Under the pieces are notes generated by a model. It saw only the letters and a program-made list of their open reading frames with translations. It made no database searches and had not been told where the DNA came from. A stretch of 64,000 bases of DNA from assembly GCA_949299545.1 (NCBI GenBank), contig CASGAM010000017.1, forward strand, positions 1-64,000. The letters are read 5' to 3'. Origin of the DNA: an uncultured Prevotellaceae bacterium (GTDB lineage Bacteria; Bacteroidota; Bacteroidia; Bacteroidales; Bacteroidaceae). The first letter of the stretch is position 1; the number at the start of each line of letters is the position of its first letter. This document shows positions 17,314 to 26,234 of the stretch, one piece after another. A program made the translations under genes and the position numbers.

Positions 17314-18597
17314 ATGAGATTTATTTATTTGAGTTTACTAACATTTTTCACCTTTTCAACTGTAATTCACGCTCAAGAAAAGGTCATAGAAACTAGTGGA
17401 GATAAACCACAATGGGTAGCTAAGACGATGCCTGAATGGATTATCGTATCGTCATCTGCCCAAGAACTGATGGCTGCGCAAGAAGAATGTATGGAAATGG
17501 TTAAACAGGAAATAGTCAACAGCGTGGCAGTAAATATCAGCTCTAGTAGCACTCTTTCAAAATCGCAAACAACTCATAATGATGAATACGATTTTTATTC
17601 TAAATATTCATCTGAAATAAAAACAATCACAGCACAACTTCCATATATCTCAGGAATTAGCATTACAGACGCCGAAACCTATTGGGAAAAGATATTCATA
17701 AAAAAAGAAAAAACATATTTTTACCGATATTACCTGAGATTTCCTTTTACGAATGCCATGAAACAAAGGTTAATAATGGAATTTAAAAGAATTGACAATG
17801 AGAAAGAAAATAGATTAAAACAACTACAATTAAGTTACGAACAAATTTCTTCTGTAGAAGAAATCGGAAGTTGCCTGATTGAAGCCAAAACTTTATCTGA
17901 ATATTTCTTTGATGATAACCGCAAGACTGAAGCTGTATTATTGCAAAAAAAATTCAATGATTTATATAATCATATTATGATTCAACCAATAAACAATGTT
18001 CCAGGGGAATATAGTTTCATGATAATGCTCAACGACAAACCAATTTCTATGTCAAAAATGCCGCGCCTCAAAAGTGATTATGTCACCAATCTGACAATCA
18101 CACGCGGAAAAATTAACAATTCATTTATCATCAAATACAGTTACAAAGGTTGCATTCCTGATGATCCTAATACGATTGAAGCACTTTTCTATTATGGCAA
18201 TAGGACAATGAAACATGAATTCCGGTTTGACTTATCCGGAGAAAGTCCTGATCTAAAGTTCCCTGGTTTAATCAATGTCACATTGAAAAAAGTTTCCGCC
18301 GAAGACATAAATATACATATCGGAATAGATATCCTCGCAGGCGAAGGTAATAAATTCCTTATTAATGAATTTGTGTTGAACATCAATGAACTGGAAAATC
18401 AAATAAGTATAATGGACATCCAAGACACAAATATCAAGCAAGGAAAGAATCATTATGAGTTTAATTATATGAGTAAAAACTCATTAACTGAAAAAAAAGG
18501 AGTTTTGACAGAAGGGCATATCAAGCTGACCAATATAAAAAATGGCGAGAATAATACTGTTAAGATCCAACGCCCATATAAAGTAATATACAAATGA
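17314..18597 (+). CDS. Exported protein with LPP20-like N-terminal domain (operon gene 5)
   Basis: The product is 427 aa. After a signal peptide (cut near VIHAQ, residue 20) comes KPQWVAKTMPEWIIVSSSAQ and a helix rich in Ala and Glu (AQEECMEMVKQEIVNSVAV). LPP20-like proteins often begin PxW and continue with a helix of this kind. The domain ends with a strand carrying YFYRYYLRFPFTN. A coiled helical stretch follows (about 145-225), then a beta-rich C-terminal half with no recognised family. It lies in line with genes 1-4; the next gene is 100 bases downstream, without a clear promoter. Confidence 0.66.
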   Translation: MRFIYLSLLTFFTFSTVIHAQEKVIETSGDKPQWVAKTMPEWIIVSSSAQELMAAQEECMEMVKQEIVNSVAVNISSSSTLSKSQTTHNDEYDFYSKYSSEIKTITAQLPYISGISITDAETYWEKIFIKKEKTYFYRYYLRFPFTNAMKQRLIMEFKRIDNEKENRLKQLQLSYEQISSVEEIGSCLIEAKTLSEYFFDDNRKTEAVLLQKKFNDLYNHIMIQPINNVPGEYSFMIMLNDKPISMSKMPRLKSDYVTNLTITRGKINNSFIIKYSYKGCIPDDPNTIEALFYYGNRTMKHEFRFDLSGESPDLKFPGLINVTLKKVSAEDINIHIGIDILAGEGNKFLINEFVLNINELENQISIMDIQDTNIKQGKNHYEFNYMSKNSLTEKKGVLTEGHIKLTNIKNGENNTVKIQRPYKVIYK

Positions 18598-18697
18598 GTA
18601 ATTTGTAAATATACAAATCCACCTTACTATTTATTATAAAAAAGAGAATTATACTAACTGCATTAATGATTTATAAAACCATTTAAATAAAAAAATT

Positions 18698-19333
18698 ATG
18701 AGAAAAATAGTTTGTATTTATGCGTTCGGTTTAATAACCGCAATGTTAACTTCATGTGGTAGTTCAAAAGAAGTTGCTACTGCTTCTCAAAAGATGAACC
18801 CCGCAACTGCATATGGACAGGAAACGGCATTAACGTCATCAGAAGAATATGCTCTTCTATCTCCAGGAAAGCGTGCGTCTGGAAGAGGTAGCAGTTGGGA
18901 TGAAAGTACGGCACAACAACTTGCTGAAATGGAAGCTAGGCGTGCGTTTTCTGAAGGTATTGACGCCGCGATTCTTTCTGCCTGCAAACGTTCTGGAATT
19001 GATATTCAACAATACTCCGGCGATAACAATACTGGAAGTTCTGTAAATGACGGAGGAATAAAAACAAATACCCTGACAAAATCTATTTCACAAAATATTG
19101 TATCAAATACGTCAGTAGTCAAAAAAAACAGGTTTTACAACAACAACAATCGAATCTACACAATATTTGTATGCTTAGAGTACAACGGAGAAGTACAACA
19201 AATAGCCAAAGAAGCAACAAAACAAATTATGCAACGTGTAGCAGATGAAGATCGTTTAAAGATTGAAAATGAATTAAACGAATTTGAACAAGAAATCACT
19301 AAAGAATTAAAAAATAAGAATCAACAAAATTGA
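18698..19333 (+). CDS. LPP20-like outer-membrane lipoprotein (operon gene 6)
   Basis: The product is 211 aa. The lipobox LTSC places the lipidated Cys at residue 20. The sequence then matches the LPP20 pattern: SSWDESTAQQLAEMEARRAF (a helix with regular Ala), a variable Ser/Thr/Asn segment, SQNIVSNTSVVKKNRFYNNN, and the strand IYTIFVCLEYNGE, ending in a charged helix. FlgP of Vibrio and LPP20 of Helicobacter belong to this class of outer-membrane lipoproteins. Gene 7 starts 4 bases after its stop. Confidence 0.72.
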   Translation: MRKIVCIYAFGLITAMLTSCGSSKEVATASQKMNPATAYGQETALTSSEEYALLSPGKRASGRGSSWDESTAQQLAEMEARRAFSEGIDAAILSACKRSGIDIQQYSGDNNTGSSVNDGGIKTNTLTKSISQNIVSNTSVVKKNRFYNNNNRIYTIFVCLEYNGEVQQIAKEATKQIMQRVADEDRLKIENELNEFEQEITKELKNKNQQN

Positions 19334-19337
19334 TTTC

Positions 19338-20207
19338 ATGAGATTAAGACATATAATATCTTTATTTTATTTATTATTTATTTCCATTTGGGCTTCCGCA
19401 CAGGTGCCCAAATGGGTAAATAATACTCCATTGGAACTAAATAAGACCTATAAATTCATAGAAATCATTTCTATCGGCAACGATTTAAACAGCGCAAGAA
19501 TTGACGCTTTACGTTTATTAGCACAAGACCGCCAACTCACCAATGCTATTAATGTAAATGTGGAGTCCGGAAAATTAACTCATGCAGAGCAAACAATGAT
19601 TAATGGGAATTTAAACGAAGTCATCAAAGAACAAATAGACATCAATGTAAAAATTTCCGGTGAAAATTATCAGGTACGAGGACAAAAAATAGACGAATAT
19701 GAAGAAAAAAACCAAAATGGACAAATAAAGTTGCATACTCTTTTTATGGTTGCCGTTTGCAATAATCCAATATTCGATAATGTCTATCTCACTGACAAAT
19801 ATGGGTTCTCTCCTGTTATGATGTCATTAATTCCCGGTGCCGGACAAATGTACAAAGGCAGCTACTTGAAGGGTGGTTGTATTCTCGGAGCAGAAATAAT
19901 CTCTGCCGTTGGCATCATACTTTGCGAAAACCAGCGGGCTGATTATTCAAATAAAGTCATTGAACAGCCCCGTTTCGCCAAAGAATACAATACGAAATCC
20001 AACAACTGGGCAACCGGACGTAACTTATGTATTGGCGTTGCAGGTGCCATCTACGTCTACAATCTTATTGACGCGGCTGTCAGCAAAGGAGCCAGGCGCG
20101 TTAAAATCAAACGTTCCGGTTCCGCAGACTTCAGTTACAGGCCCTGCATCCTTTTTGACGGGATGAACCGGATAAGTGCCGGATTAAGTTTATCATATAA
20201 CTTTTAA
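19338..20207 (+). CDS. LPP20-like domain fused to a two-helix membrane segment (operon gene 7)
   Basis: The product is 289 aa. A signal peptide (cut near ASAQ, residue 21) is followed by VPKWVNNTPLELNKTYKFIE and a helix (ARIDALRLLAQDRQLTNAIN), again the PxW plus Ala-rich helix of LPP20-like proteins. The C-terminal half contains a DUF5683-type pattern: SLIPGAGQMYKGSYLKGGCI followed by a hydrophobic helix, then a second helix (LCIGVAGAIYVYNLIDAAVS). The GAGQxYKG motif and YNLIDA stretch recur in small Bacteroidetes membrane proteins. An exported LPP20-like part on the same chain as a membrane hairpin is unusual. Domain calls are by eye. Confidence 0.68.
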   Translation: MRLRHIISLFYLLFISIWASAQVPKWVNNTPLELNKTYKFIEIISIGNDLNSARIDALRLLAQDRQLTNAINVNVESGKLTHAEQTMINGNLNEVIKEQIDINVKISGENYQVRGQKIDEYEEKNQNGQIKLHTLFMVAVCNNPIFDNVYLTDKYGFSPVMMSLIPGAGQMYKGSYLKGGCILGAEIISAVGIILCENQRADYSNKVIEQPRFAKEYNTKSNNWATGRNLCIGVAGAIYVYNLIDAAVSKGARRVKIKRSGSADFSYRPCILFDGMNRISAGLSLSYNF

Positions 20208-20330
20208 GCATGAAAATAATAAGCGTAAAAAAAATTAGTTTGACCACTTTTTTCAGTTGATAGTCTTAATTCCCTTGCACAATTATTAATCATTTATAGA
20301 ATTATATTTTACATACTTAAACTAAATGAT

Positions 20331-21890
20331 ATGAAAAAATTAGTCTCTTTAATCTTTTCTGTGAGCCTACTATTTTTCGCAAGTTGCTCAGAGGATGAAA
20401 CAGTCATGACCGCCACTATCAGCGGTTATGTGACTGATTATGCCAACGCCAACACCCCGATTGCTGGAGCAACCGTAACCATTAATACAAAAGGCATTAC
20501 CAAAACAACCGGCAGCGACGGCCGCTATGAGTTTACCGACATTGAACCCGGCACATACACATTACAGGTTTTTGCCAACGGATATCAAGCGACAACCAAA
20601 CAAACAACCGTCTATGCCGGCGAAACCACCAACCTGGATTTTCAGCTATCTCCTGCCGGACAAGATGTTGAGGTGTCACCCCAGATGCTCAGTTTCGGCC
20701 CTCAAAATGACATACTGACATTCTCGATCAAAAATAATGAGAACAGAAGTCTGCAATACAGTATTACCAATTACCCAAGTTACATCACGGTCTCACCATC
20801 GTCCGGTTCGGTTTCCGCAAAAGGCACTCAAACCGTCTCTGTTAATGTGAATCGCGATCTCATAACCACAAACACAACCTGTCAACTTCTTGTAAACATT
20901 GGCAATGACTCCTATCCGGTAAACATCAGTATAAATTCACAAGAAGTATCAGAAAAGATGGTTGTAACACCTTCTGTCCTTGATTTTGGCAGCAGCTATA
21001 AAGAGTTACAATTCACCATCAAGAATGTAGGTACAGCCGGTGACCTTAGCTGGAATATCAGCCAACCGTCAGAAACATGTATCCAGGTAACGCCATCTGC
21101 CGGCACAACCGCCGTCGGAAAATCCACACAGGTTACTGTCAAACTAAACAGGAGCAATATGCCGGCCAGTTTGCAATCATTCATCAATATAAACATACCG
21201 GGCGGCTCTGTTTCAGTACAAGTTATCGGCAAGACAGAGAATGATGGAAACAACCCTAATAATGGAGACATCGCCGTCAAATCCAACCTTCTCGCCTACT
21301 ATACCTTTGACGAAGAAAACATGTTCGATTCCCACGAGAACGAAATGCACGGCCAATTATACAATGACCCTACATTTATTGACGACACCCCTAACGGATA
21401 TGGCAAAGCCATCTTTCTGAACAGCATGAAAGAACAATATGCCAATATTCCTTACAAACCTTTTGCCGGGAGAACAGCCTACTCCATCTGTTTATGGATT
21501 AAAGATTTTGGTACTGGCACCATTTTCTCAAGCACTAATTCATCTTCAGAAACAACAGGGCCATCTCTGTTTGCATTAGAGGACGGAACACTACAATTCA
21601 GGGTTGGCGACGGCAACTACAGTTTAATTAACTTCTCGTACAAATATAAACCCCTTCAGGATGGGAACTGGCACATGATAACGCTGGTCATGAAAAGTTC
21701 AGGAGCCTCAGACCTATATATTGATGGCATGAAAGTTGATACCGGTGCATGTGCATCAACCTATAGAGATACAGACGGCATTAACATTCAATTCGGCGGC
21801 AGCTCTTCGATGAAATTAGACAACATCCGTTTTTACGCCATGAGTTTAACTGCTGAAGAGATACTTGAAATATATAACTCAGAAAAATAA
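20331..21890 (+). CDS. Surface lipoprotein with CarboxypepD-reg, two BACON and LamG domains
   Basis: The product is 519 aa with a lipobox (FASC, Cys19). Domains in order: a carboxypeptidase-regulatory-like beta-sandwich (about 27-110; SGYVTDYANANTPIAGATVT and GRYEFTDIEPGTYTLQV), two BACON-like beta-sandwiches (about 112-205 and 208-300; each begins VSPQMLSFG or VTPSVLDFG and contains VTPSAG or VSPSSG), and a C-terminal LamG/concanavalin-like domain (about 318-515; LLAYYTFDEENMFDSHENEM, AYSICLWIKDF, GNWHMITLVM, DNIRFYAMSLTAEEI). BACON and LamG domains often bind carbohydrate or mucin. It lies 123 bases after gene 7, so it may or may not share that transcript; GC is higher than in genes 1-7. 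Confidence 0.82.
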   Translation: MKKLVSLIFSVSLLFFASCSEDETVMTATISGYVTDYANANTPIAGATVTINTKGITKTTGSDGRYEFTDIEPGTYTLQVFANGYQATTKQTTVYAGETTNLDFQLSPAGQDVEVSPQMLSFGPQNDILTFSIKNNENRSLQYSITNYPSYITVSPSSGSVSAKGTQTVSVNVNRDLITTNTTCQLLVNIGNDSYPVNISINSQEVSEKMVVTPSVLDFGSSYKELQFTIKNVGTAGDLSWNISQPSETCIQVTPSAGTTAVGKSTQVTVKLNRSNMPASLQSFININIPGGSVSVQVIGKTENDGNNPNNGDIAVKSNLLAYYTFDEENMFDSHENEMHGQLYNDPTFIDDTPNGYGKAIFLNSMKEQYANIPYKPFAGRTAYSICLWIKDFGTGTIFSSTNSSSETTGPSLFALEDGTLQFRVGDGNYSLINFSYKYKPLQDGNWHMITLVMKSSGASDLYIDGMKVDTGACASTYRDTDGINIQFGGSSSMKLDNIRFYAMSLTAEEILEIYNSEK

Positions 21891-21895
21891 TAAAC

Positions 21896-22648
21896 ATGGA
21901 AGCACCCAATTTAAAGAAGATAAAAATATTCTGTACCGCATTATTAGGATTGTTAGCAATAACAGGCTGTGACGCGATTAATGACATATTTGAAGAAGAT
22001 AACACACAAAAGCCGGATATCAACAGAGGCTTGGTTTTATACTACACTTTTGATGACGGTTCAGCCAACGACGTAAGCGGACATAGCCATAATGGTAATC
22101 TCCAGAATAATCCGGAATTTATCTCAGAAACACCGAACCAGAAAGGTCAGGCTGTTTTCCTCAACGGATTTAAAGAAGCGCTTATCAATATCCCATACAA
22201 CCCTATAGGAGATAGCATAAGCTACTCAATGTCTCTTTGGATAAAAGATTTCACATCGGGCGACATCATAAAATCATTCGATGACAGAAGTCGGGAAAAC
22301 GCTCTCGGTTTCAGCGCAACAGTCGAAAGAAACTTCCAAGCCCGCGTAAGTTATGGAAATTACGGCACATCTACTTTCTCCAACTACGACTATTCCAACA
22401 TCCAGAAAGAAGGATGGCATTTGATAACCGTCTGTGCGAATGAGAAAACAGATGAACTAAAGTTATATGTAGATGGTATATTAGTTGACAACGTCGGAAA
22501 TAGATATATAGATCCCGATTTAATAAAAATACAGATTGGAAGTTCCACGGAAAGTACGAACAGTTTCAAAATTGACAACTTCAGAATATACAACCGTTGC
22601 CTTATGGCTGAAGAAGTCAAGTTAATATATGAGGCCGAACGCCAATAA
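21896..22648 (+). CDS. LamG-domain lipoprotein
   Basis: The product is 250 aa with a lipobox (AITGC, Cys25). Residues 38-250 form one LamG/concanavalin-like domain (GLVLYYTFDDGSANDVSGHS, SMSLWIKDFTSGDI, GWHLITVCANEKT, DNFRIYNRCLMAEEVKLIYE). It is clearly homologous to the C-terminal domain of the preceding protein, which suggests duplication. It starts 6 bases after that gene and a terminator follows its stop. Binding target unknown. Confidence 0.82.
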   Translation: MEAPNLKKIKIFCTALLGLLAITGCDAINDIFEEDNTQKPDINRGLVLYYTFDDGSANDVSGHSHNGNLQNNPEFISETPNQKGQAVFLNGFKEALINIPYNPIGDSISYSMSLWIKDFTSGDIIKSFDDRSRENALGFSATVERNFQARVSYGNYGTSTFSNYDYSNIQKEGWHLITVCANEKTDELKLYVDGILVDNVGNRYIDPDLIKIQIGSSTESTNSFKIDNFRIYNRCLMAEEVKLIYEAERQ

Positions 22649-22659
22649 CATTTCCCCCG

Positions 22660-22716
22660 AAAGGTATGTGCGGAGGTTATACGCTTCTTTAACGGAACTC
22701 CGTCACATGCCTTTTT
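22660..22716 (+). terminator. Intrinsic terminator after the LamG genes
   Basis: AAAGG-ATGTG-GGAG pairs with CTCC-CACAT-CCTTT with one bulge, followed by TTTTT at 22712-22716. It sits between the LamG gene and the transglutaminase-like gene and argues against an upstream start for the latter. Confidence 0.7.
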
Positions 22717-22745
22717 ACTATATGAACACGAAATCCCATTATATC

Positions 22746-24227
22746 ATGAAACACTCACTCTACCTGATATGCTGCCTGCTTTACCTGACGATGCAGGATA
22801 TTCATGCCCAAAACACCTTTGAAGAATACAAGAAGAAAAGGGAACAGGATTTCAACAACTACCGCAACACGAAACAAAAGGAATTTGAGGAATACCGCCA
22901 AAAGAAAAATGCTGAATTTGCCAAGTATCTAGCAAAGAAATGGGAAGCGTTTCAAGCCATGAAGGGCAGTAAGCCGGCAACATATCCCAAACCGGTCGAC
23001 CCTGTTGTGATACCGGACACACCGGATAAGCAACCGGAAGTGACCAAGATTCCCATCAAAGACATCATCCCCGCCAAACCTACTCCCATACAAAAAAGCC
23101 CTGTAAAACTACCGCCGATACAAAAGAATACTCCGGGACAGTCGAAAAGCAAAATAATATTCCTGGGTACCCCATGCTATATCACCATGGACAAACAATT
23201 AAAGTTCACTATGGACGGTACAAGCGAAAAGGAAGTCTCCAAAATATACGAGAAGTTGTCAGCATCCGAGTATGATGCATTCTTTGATGACTGCGCACAA
23301 GTTTACCAAAACCTGAAACTGAACGGATGGGCAGCATTCTTGTTCTGCCGTGCCGTGTCTGAGCAATTTTTAGGGAAAGGCAATGAAGCCACCTTATTAC
23401 AAACTTACCTGTTGGCACAATTCGGTTATGACGCACGGTTATGCAGCCACGGCCAGAAACTCTACATGCTGGCCACGACTACAGAAGACGTCACACGCTA
23501 CTATTACATCAACCTCAACAACAAACATTACTACCTGTGGGATTTGACCTATCAGGGAGAACAAGTGCATACATTCAGAGAAAACATGAAAGACGCCATC
23601 CGTCCCATCGACTTTGACAATCCGGCCGAAATGCAACTGACGTATGACGCAACACCTTTAAGAAACATTACATCGAAAGCCTATCCCGGTGTCAAAGCCA
23701 CAGCCAAAGTAAACAAAAACCTTATCGAATATTACAGCCAAATGCCCATATTTGCAGGCAAGCCGTGGGACATCTACGCGCGCCAGGCTTTGGAAACGCC
23801 GTGTTACCGTGAACTTATCCCCCAGCTTCAGGCTGCCATACAGGGAAAAAATGAAACTGATGCAGCCAACATGTTGCTAAACTGGGTTCAGACCGGATTT
23901 GAATATAAAACCGACAACGAACAATTCGGATTTGAAAAACCGTTCTTCAAAGAAGAAGTTATCTTTTATCCATACTGCGATTGTGAAGATCGTTCCATCT
24001 TGTTCAGCTATTTGATCAAACAGTTGCTTCATCTCGACGTTGTACTGCTTTATTACCCGGGACATCTTGCAACTGCCGTCCGGTTCAACGGGAATGTCAA
24101 CGGAGACTATATCCTGCTGGACAATAAGAAATATATTATTTGCGACCCCACATATATAGGAGCAGAAATAGGCCGCAGCATGCCGCAATACAAGACATCA
24201 TCATTCGATGTCCTGAAAACATTATAG
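22746..24227 (+). CDS. Exported transglutaminase-like protein with coiled-coil N-terminus
   Basis: The product is 493 aa from the ATG at 22746 (MKHSLYLICCLLYL), chosen because it gives a clean signal peptide and lies past the terminator; an in-frame ATG at 22629 overlaps the LamG gene. After the signal peptide comes a charged helix with repeated F-x-x-Y-R/K (FEEYKKKREQDFNNYRNTKQ and onward), a Pro-rich linker (about 75-130), and a C-terminal transglutaminase/NlpC-like domain with an apparent catalytic triad Cys413 (CDCEDRS), His440 (YPGHLATAV) and Asp467 (ICDPTYIG). Such domains act as cysteine peptidases or crosslinkers. Substrate unknown. It may work with the surface proteins upstream. Confidence 0.78.
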   Translation: MKHSLYLICCLLYLTMQDIHAQNTFEEYKKKREQDFNNYRNTKQKEFEEYRQKKNAEFAKYLAKKWEAFQAMKGSKPATYPKPVDPVVIPDTPDKQPEVTKIPIKDIIPAKPTPIQKSPVKLPPIQKNTPGQSKSKIIFLGTPCYITMDKQLKFTMDGTSEKEVSKIYEKLSASEYDAFFDDCAQVYQNLKLNGWAAFLFCRAVSEQFLGKGNEATLLQTYLLAQFGYDARLCSHGQKLYMLATTTEDVTRYYYINLNNKHYYLWDLTYQGEQVHTFRENMKDAIRPIDFDNPAEMQLTYDATPLRNITSKAYPGVKATAKVNKNLIEYYSQMPIFAGKPWDIYARQALETPCYRELIPQLQAAIQGKNETDAANMLLNWVQTGFEYKTDNEQFGFEKPFFKEEVIFYPYCDCEDRSILFSYLIKQLLHLDVVLLYYPGHLATAVRFNGNVNGDYILLDNKKYIICDPTYIGAEIGRSMPQYKTSSFDVLKTL

Positions 24228-24419
24228 GAACACTATTCGAAAATGACTCAATATATATGCAGAAATGTTTTACCAGTTTTATCGAGAAAACATAACTCAA
24301 AAATCATCAAAGCATAGCACAACAATTAAATATACAAATATCAAAACTAAGGATACAATTACAGTATTAAATTTATTTGGTTTCGTCAATGAACTGATTA
24401 ATTATAATATTACAAAATT

Positions 24420-25520
24420 ATGGGACTTTTTCACAAGAACGAAAACGAGAAACAATTTGCCGGTGGCAGTAAGAATGTTATGGAGTCAATGCAGCGTGAA
24501 CATGACACTAACACCCTTATTTATTTAGATCCACGTGAAGATTTCAATACGAATTCTGTAATCACTGTTGCACCTAATGAACAAGTAATTTTTATAAAAA
24601 ACGGAGAACTATATGGAATCTTACCTTCAGGCCGTCATGAAGTAAAAACAGAAAATTATCCTGTTCTCAGTCGTATTCGAAATATGCTAACAGGTGGAAT
24701 GAGTACTTTTACTTGCCAAGTATATCATGTAAGCACATCTGAACAAAACGTCAACTGGGGTACATCTAGCGCTATTGAAATACAGGATTTCTTTTTAGGG
24801 CGGGGCGAAATAGGAGTTCCAACATTAATTCGTGGAGCTGGTGAATTTCGAGTCCGATTCAACATTAGAGAAGACGACAATGCAAGTATTCAAACTTTCA
24901 TGAGACTAATGGGAGACAAAAGTTCTTATAGCGTAAACGATTTAAGCATGCTTTTTAGAGCGCAAATATCTCAAGAAGTCAGTGATGTAGTAGGCAGAAC
25001 TCTTGAAAATATTTCAATGAATCGTTCGATTAATGCTATTTCAAGTCAACTAAAAAGTTTTTCAAAAGAGCTAAAACCTGCTTTTGATGAACTATTTAAT
25101 GAATATGGACTTGAATTAGTTAATTTTTCATTCTATAATCTTACAATTGACGAAACAGAAGAACGTAAGAAATACATTGATAGGCGTATTGCTGCGGCCA
25201 ACGTAGTTGACAGTCGTTACAACCAGGCCGTACAACAGGAACTGCTAAAAGATATTGCCATCAATCCTGGTGCTGGAGGAATTGCAAGTGCTGGAGCTGG
25301 ACTTGGTATGGGAATGGCAGCAGGAAATGCATTTGCGACTATGTCAGCAGCAGCCTTTACAAATTCACAACATACCACGGCTCAGCAACAAACACCCTCC
25401 ACATCATCCCAATCTGACCCTATGGAAGTTTTAAGCAAAATGAAAAAAATGCTTGATGCAGGTCTCATCAGTCAGGAAAAATATGACGCAAAAGTAGATG
25501 AAATTATGAATAATCTATAA
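24420..25520 (+). CDS. SPFH-domain protein with C-terminal SHOCT helix (YdjI-like)
   Basis: The product is 366 aa. Residues 40-250 match the SPFH/'virion core' family: NTNSVITVAPNEQVIFIKNG, GRHEVKTENYPVLSRI, GAGEFRVRFNIRED and a long helical part (NAISSQLKSFSKELKPAFDE). Then comes a Gly/Ala-rich linker (about 280-320) and a SHOCT-type helix (DPMEVLSKMKKMLDAGLISQ) that ends KYDAKVDEIMNNL. B. subtilis YdjI is of this type and, with YdjG/YdjH, helps a PspA protein at stressed membranes. The next two genes are a membrane protein and a YdjG-like zinc-ribbon protein, which supports the assignment. AT-rich. Transcription start unclear. Confidence 0.82.
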   Translation: MGLFHKNENEKQFAGGSKNVMESMQREHDTNTLIYLDPREDFNTNSVITVAPNEQVIFIKNGELYGILPSGRHEVKTENYPVLSRIRNMLTGGMSTFTCQVYHVSTSEQNVNWGTSSAIEIQDFFLGRGEIGVPTLIRGAGEFRVRFNIREDDNASIQTFMRLMGDKSSYSVNDLSMLFRAQISQEVSDVVGRTLENISMNRSINAISSQLKSFSKELKPAFDELFNEYGLELVNFSFYNLTIDETEERKKYIDRRIAAANVVDSRYNQAVQQELLKDIAINPGAGGIASAGAGLGMGMAAGNAFATMSAAAFTNSQHTTAQQQTPSTSSQSDPMEVLSKMKKMLDAGLISQEKYDAKVDEIMNNL

Positions 25521-25528
25521 ATAGCTTT

Positions 25529-26206
25529 ATGAAAAGGATACTAATAAAAGTTACAATCTCATTGATCTTTCTAATAATATTCAATGTACTATTTTTCTTC
25601 TGTGATATTGCTCACTCTGATGCAAATTGGTGTTCATACGGATTCGCTACTTTTGCATATTTATGTTTACTTGCAACTCCTATACTAGCAAAGGGAAGCT
25701 ATTCTGCTGTATTGGAGGGTAGTCTGTGGCTTCGAGCTATATTCTTTTTCTTCACTGAACTTCTTGTTGCTATTATATGTATACTTATTGAACCTGAAAG
25801 TATCAAATGGCCATTAATTATTCAAGGTGTTTTGCTATCAGCATTCATCATTTTGCAACTAATGAGTGTGTTGGCAAATGATTCTACAGCAGCATCAGTA
25901 AAAAAGCAAAAAGAAGAGTCATTTTCTAAACAAATTCTGATTGACCAATTGCAACTAAGAACTCGTGAAGTTACTGATATAGAAATCAAGCCTGTATTGA
26001 ATAAATGCATTGATGCATTATACAACAGCCCGATTCAAACCTTCTCTGAGGCTGCAAATGCAGACTTTGCCTTGAATGATGCAGTGAATAATCTTTGTAA
26101 AAAGATAGATGATGGCAATATATCACAAATAAAGACCTCAGCAAACCACGTTCTTCATTGCATTCAAGAAAGAAATTTAATAATAAAGAGATGTAGAATA
26201 AAATAA
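25529..26206 (+). CDS. Four-helix membrane protein of unknown function (YdjH-like position)
   Basis: The product is 225 aa with four probable membrane helices in the first 120 residues (LIKVTISLIFLIIFNVLFFF, FATFAYLCLLATPILA, IFFFFTELLVAIICILI, GVLLSAFIILQLMSVL), then a cytosolic helical part of about 100 residues (LQLRTREVTDIEIKPVLNKC). It lies 8 bases after the SPFH gene and 28 before the zinc-ribbon gene. I recognise no named family; the function is inferred only from its neighbours. Confidence 0.7.
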   Translation: MKRILIKVTISLIFLIIFNVLFFFCDIAHSDANWCSYGFATFAYLCLLATPILAKGSYSAVLEGSLWLRAIFFFFTELLVAIICILIEPESIKWPLIIQGVLLSAFIILQLMSVLANDSTAASVKKQKEESFSKQILIDQLQLRTREVTDIEIKPVLNKCIDALYNSPIQTFSEAANADFALNDAVNNLCKKIDDGNISQIKTSANHVLHCIQERNLIIKRCRIK

Positions 26207-26234
26207 CATTATTATAAACATTAAAAAAAATATT

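Noticed and set aside
22629-22745. Upstream start for the transglutaminase-like protein
   Set aside because: It overlaps the LamG gene and spans an intrinsic terminator; the later ATG gives a normal signal peptide.
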